From contig NC_083379.1 of NCBI RefSeq assembly GCF_031755915.1, forward strand, positions 20,160,001 through 20,224,000: a stretch of DNA of 64,000 nt, read 5' to 3'. The translations under genes and the position numbers were made by a program. The notes under the pieces are model-generated. The model was given only the letters and a program-made list of their open reading frames with translations. It was not told the origin of the DNA and did not search any database. Positions 35,389-46,600 of this stretch are shown here, piece by piece. Numbering within the stretch: position 1 is the first letter of the stretch; the number at the start of each line of letters is the position of its first letter. Origin of the DNA: Ziziphus jujuba (Eukaryota > Streptophyta > Magnoliopsida > Rosales > Rhamnaceae).

Positions 35389-36909
35389 CAGAAATGGATA
35401 CACTTTTTGCTTATTTAGGATGTCATTTGCATTTTTTTTTTTTCCGAAGAAATGGGGCTACTAGCATGACTTTTGGATCTGTGAATGGTCAGACTTGCCT
35501 ATATTTAATTTCCTAGATTGTGTCACACATTTAGAAATTATATATGTTGTAGTTGCTAAATCATATCTTTTTTTATTCAATAACATTAATTTTAGCATAG
35601 ATTTGCTCTATGGATTTAAGAGTAACAGTCCATGGAATAGCTTTCACTTATTGTCCATGCTTGCATGCTTCATCTGTAATTTCTTCTTTTCTTTTTGTTT
35701 CTTAATTTTATTAAAAGCATCAATCATGAAACTTTACTGGCATTTTTATTATTATTTTTTGGTTGGTTATCCTTCCTATTTTGAGGATGCACATAGCAGT
35801 GAAGTCATTTGGTGTTAGGCTTATGACCAAATCATTAAAATCAAATTGTTTTGTACTTTTACCTGTAAAGGATCAACAAAGAAATTTGTGGCCAGAGGTA
35901 TTGTTCTTAGGAAGTAATTTGACGTCCAGCCTTCTGAGTTCCCATAATAAGCTAATAAAACTAGCTTGCTTGAAAATTTCCAAGAACTATCAGTTCCTTC
36001 AAAATTCCTATGAATTATCCACAGAGAAACGACTCAACAATGAATTATAGCTTCACCATAACCACAGGTCCACAAGCATCAAATTCTTATTTACTCAACA
36101 TACTTCAATTCTTATGATCACTGGTTCATAAAGTTGCTTTCAAAAAATAATTGCTTCAAAAAATAAAACCGACTCGACATACTTCCATCTCTTATGATCA
36201 TTTGTTCATAAAGTTGCTTTCAAAAAATTAACCGATTACAGTTTCCAATTCATCTTATGAGGTACTGTTCTGATAATGCTGCTTACAAAACAATGCGTGT
36301 AAAATTATGCAAACGTCACCTTGGATGAACATTAACACAAAAACTATTCTTTAATAAACAGGACATTGACAAAATTATATACTTTCGCTTCTTGCCAAGG
36401 AGCAGAATTGTGTATTGACTGAGCAACCATGAACTAGGAGGTTCATTTACCCACCAAAAGAGAGAATACAATTCTACCAAAAAATTAAAATAAAAGAGAG
36501 CATACAAACAACTACTAAGTCACGTTGTATAAAAAAATTTCTAAAATAGTGTCTGCTTCACTAGAAATAGGTCCATTTTTGCTCAGGAATAATAAGCTAT
36601 TTTGCAAAATAAGGAACTCAAAGATCAGATTCTAGTGTTGAATTCCTCTAAAATCAAAAAAGCGAATAATAGAGTCACTTAAGAAGTACTTACATAGCAT
36701 AGCAACAAAATGGCAACTTCCATGATAGATACAAAACATTGATATTAAAAAGAGAGATCCAGTCTATTCATTAAAGGTATAAAATGATAACCCATTCCAT
36801 GTAATCACTGAGGTGCTACCTGGTAGCTGTAACTAACACAGAACACCATGTAATCGAATCATCCAAGCAAACGAGCATGCCCACTTATTTACAAACTTAC
36901 CCAAGTCAA
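35389..36909. other. Convergent intergenic region between PUR3 and VPS28
   Basis: Contains the 3'UTRs of both convergent genes. A direct repeat with an 80-bp period lies at about 36,095-36,235, sharing CTTATGATCA..(T)GTTCATAAAGTTGC and TTTCAAAAAAT. No further gene was recognised. Confidence 0.55.
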
Positions 36910-37539
36910 TCAAGTACCAGCATTGGGCAAAGCTGCCATGAATAAATCATATGATGCTTCAAGATCATAGACAAGCTGCCGAGCTTCCAAGGCAGACAAC
37001 TCATCCGCGGCACCCATCTTCAACAGCTTTCCAATCCATTCCCTCAATTTCACCTTCCCCAGAAAATCTGGAGGCAGAAAGGTCACCTTATTCAGTGATG
37101 CTGCAAGGGCAGAGAGAGCGGGATGCACCTGATCAACCGCAACCATATTGAGTTTCAACGTGTCCATTGCCGTGATGAAATGCTGTGTACACTCGGCCAC
37201 GGCAGCTGCCGACGTGTTAGCAGAGGCAGCCGCAGCAGCCCGGTGCTCCACCGTGGCAGGTACCCCAGAGGTAATTAGGCGGTTTAAAGCTGCTGGGCAA
37301 TCCATCTTGTAAGTATCAGCAAAGCGTTCTATGCTAGGTATGGTATCTTTGAGTGTGGAAGCTAAGGTTTTGAAGTGGGCAATGAGTTTTAGACATTCAG
37401 CCTCGTACTCCGACGAGGAGATAATGTCCCGAATGTAGGCCTTCTCAAGCTTCTCGGTGGCCTTTATAATGGCGTAGAGCTCAGCGAAGTTGTCATACAT
37501 TTCTCTCTCGCGCTTGTCGTTCCAGAGCTTAACCTCCAT
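36910..37539 (-). CDS. VPS28: Vacuolar protein sorting 28 (ESCRT-I subunit)
   Basis: Single-exon 209-codon frame on the minus strand, equal to the usual plant VPS28 length. VPS28 is a core ESCRT-I subunit that binds VPS23/TSG101 and VPS37 and links to ESCRT-II for sorting ubiquitinated cargo into multivesicular bodies. The N-terminal core region holds MEVKLWNDKREREMYDNFAE, the helix AIIKATEKLEKAYIRD and the hairpin around FADTYKMDCPAALNRL (about 92-107). An Ala/Ser-rich linker follows (110-135). The C-terminal four-helix bundle covers about 138-209 and includes LNMVAVDQVHPALSALAASL and LPPDF, ending MAALPNAGT. No intron interrupts the coding part, but a 5'UTR intron is likely (next entry). 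Confidence 0.95.
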   Translation of the reverse strand: MEVKLWNDKREREMYDNFAELYAIIKATEKLEKAYIRDIISSSEYEAECLKLIAHFKTLASTLKDTIPSIERFADTYKMDCPAALNRLITSGVPATVEHRAAAAASANTSAAAVAECTQHFITAMDTLKLNMVAVDQVHPALSALAASLNKVTFLPPDFLGKVKLREWIGKLLKMGAADELSALEARQLVYDLEASYDLFMAALPNAGT

Positions 37540-37573
37540 CTGGGTATTATATTTAGATACCTCAAAAGAATCG

Positions 37574-38273
37574 CTGAAACAGGAGAGGTTTTGGGGTTGT
37601 GTTTTGTGTGGAGGATTGGAGAAGAGAACGGGTCACGCGCAGAGAAAGAACCTTCTTCACTGAAGCAAAATAAAAAATAAAATAAAAAAAATCAAGAACA
37701 GTTGGTCAGATTTCTTAATCATTTACCTACTAAACCCTATGAAATAAATACAGTTGAAAACGTCAAAGTTCCAAGGAAAGGAAGTTTGGTAGAACATTCA
37801 ACAATTTACATTATTGACTTCACTGCTCTTCTGAAAAAAAAATAATAATAATAATAAAGGAAAAAAGAAAAAGAAAAAATTGATTTCATGGAAAAACCTA
37901 GTTTGTTTGTTTCCCAGTATTTTCCTTTGAAATCCAGGCATCCAAACAGATAAAGAAACAATATTTACAAGAAACAAGCAGAACAATGCAAACTGCTGAA
38001 CTAACAAAACCTCCAAATCGAACTCAAAACCCCAATCTCTTAAGAAAAGCTAAGAATAAAAAGAGAGAAAGAAACCCCAAATCAAACCCAAAAACTCAAA
38101 TAAAAAATAAAAATAAAAAAGGGGGGGGTGGAAATAGAAAAAGAATCGCAGTACCTAAATCTTGTATCCTACATAGATGTTCAGCAGCATCAGAAACACA
38201 GAGAGATTATATCTATTGGGATGGGACACGAAACTAATTTCTGAAAAGATCGCCGACACAAAATCCAAAAAAG

Positions 38274-38318
<45 letters not shown>
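37574..38318 (-). other. Probable 5'UTR intron of VPS28
   Basis: On the minus strand, a donor CC|GTAAGTCTC at 38,318 is followed by a GA/CT-rich stretch, and an acceptor CTCCTGTTTCAG|CGATTC ends at 37,574, about 35 bp upstream of the ATG. The upstream leader exon would be roughly 38,319-38,480. This is inferred from splice motifs only; transcript data would decide. Confidence 0.5.
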
Positions 38319-38380
38319 GGAAAGCGAAACGCGTTGTTGGGAAGGGCGTAAAATTGAGGGTGTCGGAGAAGAAGAAAATC

Positions 38381-38416
<36 letters not shown>
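38278..38416. repeat. Two (GA)n arrays around the VPS28 leader, and a nearby ATCC-type repeat
   Basis: Runs of (GA)n at about 38,278-38,312 and 38,384-38,415. Between them is the putative donor site and leader exon. A short CATCATC-type tandem (about 38,557-38,590) lies further upstream. Confidence 0.9.
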
Positions 38417-38418
<2 letters not shown>

Positions 38419-38599
38419 GGACGTGGGTTGCGTGTGGATGGCGTATAATATTATTGCTGTTTACGGCATCTCCGTGTAGCAGTTGGGGAAGAGAGCACAA
38501 GCAAACGCGCCCCTTTCTTTTGTGTTCTGCTACAACACCCTCCTCTTCCCTCTTTCTCATCATCCATCATCCATCATCCATCATCCATCAGCCCATTGA

Positions 38600-39452
38600 A
38601 AACTACAATTGCTTCTTCCTGGGCCCATGGGCTCCATTTTTCAAACTTTCTACATTATTTTTCATAATAATAATAATAATACTAAAAAGTTCTAAACCAT
38701 GGGAATTCCTATTTTAATCATGGATGCATTGGGTTTAGGTTTGATTTCATGAAATATGTGTAAAAAAGTGAACTTTTTTCTTCCTTTTTTTTTTTTTTTT
38801 TCTGTCTTTCACAACACGGTTACTTTGTTATCATCTATCATCTATTTTTCATTAAGACAATGATGATGAATCATATCAAATTCAAAAACAAAAAAGTTCA
38901 AATAATTATAAGTTGAGAAAGCTACACTTTGAGTTTGAAATATCCATACTTTTAATATTTAAAAGAAAAGGAAAAAAAAATCATGTATATTATATTTCAT
39001 AATTCATATAACTTTTGAATAATTTTCAATTTTTTTGTGATTGAAAACTGATATATCACAATTTAATATTTGATGATTTCATGCCATACTGATTTTTGGT
39101 CAAAGTGTTATGTGTCAAATAATTGTATTTACTTTTGAAAAGATAATAATCCATAAACATGTTGACTTTTTTCTTTATGATAGGTGTGCAACAATTGTCA
39201 TCTTAATTGTCTAGTTTAGTCTCTTTCCAAGGAAAAAAAATTGTAGTTTAATCCCCTCAAAACCAGACTATTAATATCCCAAGCAACTGCAGGCATGATA
39301 AAACAGCCAAGCCAATTCATGTGCTTGTAACTTCAACACGAGAACCATAAAAATTAAAGGAAAAATAAATAAATAAATAAAACATTTCCATACGATCTCA
39401 AAAGATACTCCAAATCTATGTAACTTGCAAGCATACGATGGATTTATTACTT

Positions 39453-39483
<31 letters not shown>

Positions 39484-39954
39484 GGGGGGGACGAATATGG
39501 GTTTATAACTTGGTATGATATATAATTGTACTTTTGGGTAAATGAAACCAAATAAAAGCAATCTAAAACAATAAGAAAATTACTTCAAATTTAAACTTGT
39601 ATTTCTAATTGCCTTTAAATAGGCTACATGAAAATCAGAGTACATTCCTAAACTTCAAAACTAAAACTTACAAGGAACAAAAAAAATAAAAATAAATAAA
39701 TAAATAAAAATTTGGAAAAACAAATTGCTCATTGATGACCCAGAAGACATGCATGATGTATTACCGAAGAGATGTTTCATTGTTTCACCAAAAAGAGGAG
39801 ATGTTTCCATCGAGTATGATGTTATCGGTCTTCTGTACAATCTTTAATCCATTAGTTCGAAACCCACTCTCTCACCTATTAGTATTAGCGCTGTTTTTTT
39901 TTTTTTTCCCCTTCTACTTCTTCTTTGTTTTTACTAAACTAGTTTAGTTTAAGC
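38600..39954. other. Upstream flank of VPS28; no gene recognised
   Basis: AT-rich, with a (TAA)n run at about 38,665-38,680. It contains a striking T12-G28 homopolymer block, listed separately. No coding similarity was seen. Confidence 0.5.
39451..39490 (+). repeat. T12-G28 homopolymer block
   Basis: Twelve T (39451-39462) are followed immediately by 28 consecutive G (39463-39490). Uninterrupted G runs of this length are rare in AT-rich plant DNA. It could form quadruplexes, or could be a sequencing or assembly artefact. Confidence 0.95.
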
Positions 39955-40304
39955 CATGGTTTAAAAAACCAATAAGTTTCAGAAAATTTCACAGATATTT
40001 TCGTTTTTCTATGGAATGAAAATGGAATTTAAGTTTTAAATGTAAACGGATATAATTTTTATAATATTAGTTGAAATTTTTTATATTTCACTATAATTTT
40101 TATGGAAATTTCCGTCAAAATATGTATCAATTCTTTAATAATTTGATTCAAAAATTTATAATTTTATGAAAATTTTGAAAATATCTTGAAATTTTTTTAG
40201 TTTTTTAAAAAAAATTCATAACTATTAACAATATTTAGTAAAATTTTTATGAAATTAACTTCATTGGTATTTTTTTTACTTTTTAATTGTCTTTTAAATA
40301 TTTA

Positions 40305-42093
40305 GGGCATGTTTGGTAGGACATATTAGAGGTATTGGGATGGATTGTCTTATGTAATATGATGTTTGATGATAAATGACATGTGAAGGGATTGTATTAT
40401 GTAATACCCTTCCATGTTTTCTAATACAGTTCACGGTGTATTACTAATATACTAGATTTCTTCTGTATTATCTAATACAACTTCAATTGCGATCTCCAAC
40501 CTCCACAATGTCTCCTCCATTGCTCGCCTTATCATGCGCACACTGTGCCCCTCAACGTGCGCACCTACTCTTGCCGACCCATGTCCATCTCCACTCACTC
40601 AGCCCCTGCTCTCACTAAAGAAGACCTCAAAAAACTTGCTGCTGATAAAGCGGTTGAGTACGTCAAGAGCGATATGGTACTCGGCCTCGACATGTGTTCC
40701 ACCGCAGCCTTCCTTGTTGCTAAGCTCGGCGAGTTGCTCAGCTCCGACCAGTTGACCAACATCGTCGGAATACCAACTTCAAAATGAACAGAGGAACAAG
40801 CCCGCCAACTGGGTATCCCTCTATCGGTCCTTGACGATCATCCCCATCTAGATTTGGCCATTGATTGCGCAGACAAGGTGGACCCAGATCTCAATTTGGT
40901 CAAAGGGGGTGGTGGGGTGCTTCTCAGAAAGAAAATGGTGGAAACGGTTTCGGATAAGTTTGTAGTTGTGGTGGACAATACCAAACTGGTTTCGGGTCTC
41001 AGTGGTAGTGGGTTGGCAATGCCGATGAAGGTTGTTCGGTTCTACGGGAAGTATAATTTGGTGAGGCTTCATGAGCTATTTAAGGAAGAAAGAGTTGAAG
41101 CCAAATTGAGATTGGATGGTGATAAGTCTTATGTGACTAATAATTCCAACTATATTGTGGACTTGTACTTCAAGACCCCAATCAAAGATGGATTGGGAGC
41201 AGGGAAGGAGATTTTGGCATTGGAAGGAGTTGTGGAACATGGGCTGTTCTTGGACATGGCTACTTCTGTTATAATTGCTGGAAAAAATGGGTCGACGTTA
41301 AGAATAAGTGATTTCTTTTTTGCACTTGTGAGAAATGGTGGTGAGAAATTTCCCTTGTGCCTTTTGTTCTTTTTCCATATCTATGAGGGATTTATGTGAT
41401 TCTTGTTGTTCAATACTTTATTGGTAGTTTTGAATCGAATTTTTTGGTGTAACTTTTAGATGGGTGATATGGGGTACTTGTTACCAGTTTTGTATTTTGG
41501 TACTCTGCTAGTCTATAGTTGATTGGTGGGCAATTGAGCATAGGAATAATACTAAAGGTGTATCTGGAATTGTGAAATAATTGAAAATTACACGAGTTTC
41601 ATTCTTATATTAGTTATATGAGCTTTTGGTATTGATGCAAAGTTCTTTTTTTTAAAATATTTTTGATCATATGCAAAGATCTTAGATGATGGGCTTTTGG
41701 TAAAGTTAATATTTTTTTCACTACGGTCGGCTAATCATCCCCTTTGAGGATGTAATTTTATGCATCAGTTTGGGATATTACAAGCCATATTCTTAGAATA
41801 TGCCTTTAAATCTTAATTAATTGAAGTACGAAATTTTAGAAAGTCAATAACATCAAACTCAAGTCAGCTACTTGGTTATGAAATATCATCTGAATTACTC
41901 TGCCAATGCAATAATTTATAAAATAAAAAAAATAAAAAATAATACAGTATAATACACTATTGTACCAAACAATGTATTATTTTATACAATTCTACACCAG
42001 ATACAGCATAGGTATAATATAATACATTTCAATACAATCCAATCCAATACAACTCATACCAATACAAGTCAATATTATATACCAATTGAACTC
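40305..42093. mobile_element. PIF/Harbinger-like Pack-type element enclosing an RPI pseudogene
   Basis: Flanked by TTA on both sides (40302-40304 and 42094-42096), the target duplication of PIF/Harbinger elements. The left end is GGGCATGTTTGGTAGGACAT; the right end, reverse-complemented, is GAGTTCAATTGGTATATAAT. Imperfect inverted similarity continues about 45 bp, through ATATTAGAGGTATTGGGATGG versus ATATTGACTTGTATTGGTATG. Further inside both ends are ATGTAATAC / GTATTATAC-like motifs. The interior is dominated by a host-gene-derived ribose-5-phosphate isomerase sequence. No transposase is present, so it would depend on a partner. Confidence 0.62.
40545..41399 (+). pseudogene. Ribose-5-phosphate isomerase A pseudogene
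   Basis: A single frame covers almost the whole plant RPI protein, with no introns. Blocks seen: ALTKEDLKKLAADKAVEYVK, GLDMCSTAAFLVAKLG, NIVGIPTSK, then TGA (40,785-40,787) replacing the Arg expected before TEEQAR, then LAIDCADKVDPDL, LVKGGGGVLLRKK, LVSGLSGSGLAMP, YVTNNSNYIVDLYFKTP and VVEHGLFLDMATSVIIAGKN. Besides the nonsense codon, the phosphate loop GTGST has become DMCST, DGADE has become DCADK (both Asp kept), and the catalytic Glu of the REK motif has become Lys. The C-terminus runs on into unrelated sequence. It is a dead copy, lying within the Harbinger-like element. Whether capture was of RNA or DNA cannot be told, because some plant RPI genes may be intronless. Confidence 0.88.
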
Positions 42094-44073
42094 TTAGTAA
42101 TATAAGCAAAATAGAATTGAATAATATTGATAAGTTCTATTTATTAAATATTGATAAAGCAAAAATATAAAGATTATGAATTATATTTTTTAACCTGGCA
42201 AATCTCATTATAGGAAGTATCTTTTATATAAATGTGGATAAATAGATTATAAAATATATACATATGAAATAATAATATTAGTTTGAAAAATAAAATATAT
42301 TCCTACAATCATAAACTTTTCTTTTTTTTTTTTAAGAAGAAGAAAATAGTTTAAAATATATTCCTATTATTTATTAATTTTTTTGACAAAGGAGACAATT
42401 ATTCAATATTCTTAGCAAGAGCTTTTAGTTCCCTTTTTTTTTTAAAAAAAAAAAGACAATATATCATTCAATCAAATATTCCCCATGAGTTTCTTATATC
42501 ACGAAGAATTGTACTACATCATTATTAGTTTTGAAATTAAAAAATATTTTTCATGAGTGTGCCTTTGATCATAAAATATTCTATGGAGAAGACTCTTGTA
42601 TCATTATTACTGCAAATTATGTAGTTTTAAAATTAAAAAATATTCTTTATGAATATGCTTTTGATCATAAAATATTCTACGGAGAAAACTCTTGCATCAT
42701 TACTTTATTTAAAGAGCAAGTTTGATGCTTTGATCTTAATATTTTTTTCTCATATTTATTTTCAGTTCTTACAAAATTTCAAGTTCTTTAAACAACATCT
42801 TTGAGTATCCTTTTTGCAGGTTAGTTTATTTATCTTAAAAAAAAATATGAGGAGGTTTATATTTACTTTTAAACTTTAAGATTTAAAGTTTTAATTCACT
42901 TGTATTGTTGTTAATCGAATTCTTAATTGTAAGCTCTAATAAATCATATGTTAACATATGTATCTATCTATATATATATTGGTGAAAATATAATATGTAT
43001 ATATGTATTTATATGTAGTAATTATGAATGATTAGATTTACAAACCCAAACTTAATGTATACCTTAAACTTAACTTATGATGTGTAATTGAAAATGCCAT
43101 TTTTTTCTTCTTGTTGGATAAAAAAGCGTAACTTAAAAATCTTACTCTGTCATTTTCTTTATATTGTCTTCCACTTATACAAAACTTCATGATATAATAT
43201 GTTAAAACTTATTAAAAAAAAATTGATTAGAAAATAAATCTTATACATGTTTCTATGTAGTATACTTTTAAAAAAAACTATTTGAAAATAGATCTTATGC
43301 ATGTTTCTATTTAAAATATTTTTATTAAATTTACTTAATATATTTTCTATATGAAATTTATATTTTTCTTACACAAGTTTCTAAAAGATAATCTCTAGAA
43401 TATTAACCTCCAAAATAAATATATTCTTTATATGGTATTATTGCACATAATAATAAGTTATGAATGCAATTTTTTCTTATAATTATAATTTTACGTCTAT
43501 GATAAGAGCATATATATTTGTTGGCTAACATATATATTGTAAAAGTATGCTGAATTTGCCTAAATATATTAGTTATTTCTTTATATAGTGTTTTACATTA
43601 TAGTATTTTTCCTTTTCGTACCAAGTACATACATTAAAAGTGAATTATTTAATTTCAAAGATCTTGATTTTTTTTATTATTATACTAAATTATTTTTCAT
43701 AATTAAAAGAAAATATTTTAATTCTTTTTTGTAACTCATTTATGTGATCAATAGATATCTTACTCAAAATTATAAATTTAATTAATAAAATTTTTGACAT
43801 TTATATTTTTGCTCCCCTTTCTAATTGTAGATTTGCCCTTGTATGCATATACAAAAATTTAAATTTTTTCCCACTTTCATTCAAATTATATATCAAATCT
43901 CAAATTCAATGATGACTAAATTCTATACAAATATCTATACCCAATTCCTAAACAAATATTCAAATATCTATATATATATATATATACATAAATATTAAAA
44001 TTGTTATTGTTATTGTTGTTGTCACTGTTACTTTTATTGTTGTTGTTATGATTATTATTATTATTATAAGATA
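42094..44073. other. Non-coding interior of the hAT element
   Basis: AT-rich sequence between the Harbinger-like insertion and the transposase. It contains a 96-bp tandem duplication (separate entry) and (AT)n runs. No gene was recognised. Confidence 0.5.
42526..42710. repeat. 96-bp tandem duplication
   Basis: Two head-to-tail copies start at 42,526 and 42,622. Both contain TTTGATCATAAAATATTCTA(C/T)GGAGA and the following ACTCTTG.ATCATTA. A short plus-strand frame across it is simply the repeat translated twice. Confidence 0.9.
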
Positions 44074-46600
44074 ATGGCCAGTGGAGGAAGCAAATGCAAT
44101 CTTGCATGGGAACATGGTTTTCTAATTGAGGTAATAAAAATGGATCAATATGCAAATATTGTAATCACATGATGAAGAGTAGTGGAGTAATATGATTAAA
44201 GTACCACCTTAGTGGTATTGATCCTTCACACAACGTATATCTTTGTGATCAAGTACCTCCTCAAGTTAAAAAATTCATAACAGAAACAACAATGTAAGAC
44301 CAAAAAAGCAAATAGAATGGAAGAGATTCATGCGGATTAAAGAGGACAACTGCATGGTGAAGCATGTGATATGGATGAAAAGGATGATGATGACATAACA
44401 TATCCACCTAGGATGGATCCATACAAGAAAAGTGATTATCGAGAGGTAATTCATGCTTCCAAACAATCAGAATGGGAAAGAAGTCATCTCGACAAAGTTT
44501 CATATCAGGTCAAAGAAAGTGAATCTAGTAGTCATGTTAAACCTGCATTACAACGAACACAAAGTTTTAAAGAACCACAGTCAAAATTTACTATACAAAT
44601 ACAAATCCTCTCAAGAAAAGCAAAAAAGGTATAAAAAAAAATTTCTAGAGGAAAAATAAAAGAAGGTATGGAAAGAATGATGAGTAAATTTTTTATTTAT
44701 GAAAACTTGCCAGCAAGAAAAGCGTTGTCTCATCATTTCAAGAAATTTGTGGTAGGATGCCAACAAGCAGGACTAGGTATAGAGCCTCCAACCCCTTATG
44801 AGATCAACACAAAATATTTAGATATGGAGTATGAAGAGATAAAAGATCATGTGAATAAAATGAAAGCCAAGTGGGAGACTTAAGGTTGTACAATCATGTG
44901 TGATGGATGGACAGGTCCCACCAAGATATCTATTATTAATTTCATGGTTTACTCGAAAGAAAGCATAATTTTTCTAAATCTGTTGATGCTTCAAATTAGA
45001 TAAAGGATCATGAATACATATATGAACAATTGAAGAAAATAATTATAGAAGTATGGAAGAAAAATGTGGTACAAGTTGTAACAAATAATGGCTCTGCATT
45101 TGTTAAGGTTGGGAAGAATTTGATGCGATATTACAATTTGTATTGGACTCCATATGTAGCACATTGCATTGATCTCATGTTTGAAGATATGAAAAAAATG
45201 AGAATATGGCTAATGTGATCAAGCAAGCTAGAATAATCACAACTTACATCTACAATAATAATTGGTTGCTAGCAAAGATGCATGAAACTTGCAAAGGTGA
45301 CATTATTTGTCCTGGAATTACACAATTTGTCACAAACTATCTTTCACTTGATAGCTTGGTTAAAAAGAAAGTGGGACTTAAGCAACCATTCATATGTATT
45401 GATTGGCCTAATCATCATTATAGTACTTCAAAAGAAGGTCAAACAGTAGAAAATATAGTACTTAGTCATACTATGTAAATTATTTAAGACTTTCTAGGAT
45501 CAAGCACATAAGGTGTGTAAATTATTTGAGCCTTTATATAATTGTTTATATATTATTGACACCGAAATTTATCCAATAATGAGAGCAGTGTATGAGTTGA
45601 TGCGTATTGTTAAAAAGGAACTTGACAAAATACATGGTGCAAAATGGATATTAAAGATTATCAACAATGGGTGGGATAAAACCTTAAGGCATCCATTGTA
45701 TGCAGTAGGTATAAACTCATAATCAATTTATATAAAATATGTTAGACCTTCATTTATTAATATTTTTTTTATTAATGTAAAATACTTTATATCTTTAATT
45801 AAACTAAAAAATATATATATATTTTTCCTCTTACATAACTTACTATTTGAATCCTCAATGCCAATATAGACTTGGGGTTGCAGAATATCTTAATCTTAAA
45901 AAGGTTGTACATGATGTCTATACTCCATTGGATCCTAAATTAATCGCAATTGGCCAGGTTGGAAAAGAAATATAATGATGATAATTTATTAACATAATAT
46001 ATTTTAAGGGTTTATAACTTAATTCAATTTTATTTTACAGTTTACATACTTCAAGGATGCAAGGAAAGGATTTGCAAGATCAACAGCAATTGCCTTTAGA
46101 AAAGAAATGTCTCCTAGTAAGTTTGTAGTGTTTGAATATCGATTGATATAATAGTACAAATTTGTAATTATATAATAGGTATCTTGTAACAGTTGAATAG
46201 TAGGTCATGGATGGTGATAGTGCACCTACAATAAAAAAATTAACATTGAAAGTCTTGTCACAAATAGCATCATCCTTTGCTTATGAAAGAGATTGGAGCA
46301 CTTTTGCACTAATACATACAAAACAAAGAAATAGACTAGCATATAGTAGAATTGAATCAGTCTATTGTTATCATAATGTGAAACTTAAGTTAAAGGATAT
46401 GAAAGCTAAAGAAGAAAATCATCAAGACTTGGATCCAATATTAATATTTGAGACTATAATGGAAGATGATGATGAAGAGGGCAACCAAATGTACCAATGG
46501 ATTAAAAATCTTCATTTACATAATCATGAAGGGAATTCTAATCCAAAAATTGCTCAACAAGCTAAAAAAAGGGAATCAATGTTCAAAAAATGATTACTGA
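44074..46600 (+). pseudogene. hAT transposase with BED finger, DUF659 and hATC dimerisation regions, decayed
   Basis: Order of blocks: start MASGGSKCNLAWEHG; a BED-type finger CKYCNHMMKSSGVI-stop-LKYHLSG, then a VPPQVKKFI block; DUF659 (TIMCDGWTGPTKISIINFMVY, VVQVVTNNGSAFVKVGKNL, TPYVAHCIDLMFEDM); the ARIITTYIYNNNWLLAKMH and PGITQFVTNYLSLDSL blocks; QYRLGVAEYLNLKKV; FTYFKDARKGFARSTA; and the hATC signature DWSTFALIHTKQRNRLAY. GT-AG introns appear at about 45,958-46,040 (CAG|GTTGG ... TTTACAG) and about 46,115-46,204. Disabling changes include a TGA inside the zinc finger (about 44,192), a TAA at 44,881 and a frameshift near 45,200. The tail to about 47,180 is low-complexity. Confidence 0.85.

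Noticed and set aside
38177..38563. Overlapping small frames on both strands near the VPS28 leader
   Set aside because: They are driven by GA/CT arrays and the leader sequence; no conserved protein.
42531..42725. Plus-strand 64-codon frame with an internal repeat
   Set aside because: It is the 96-bp tandem duplication read twice; no evidence that it is coding.
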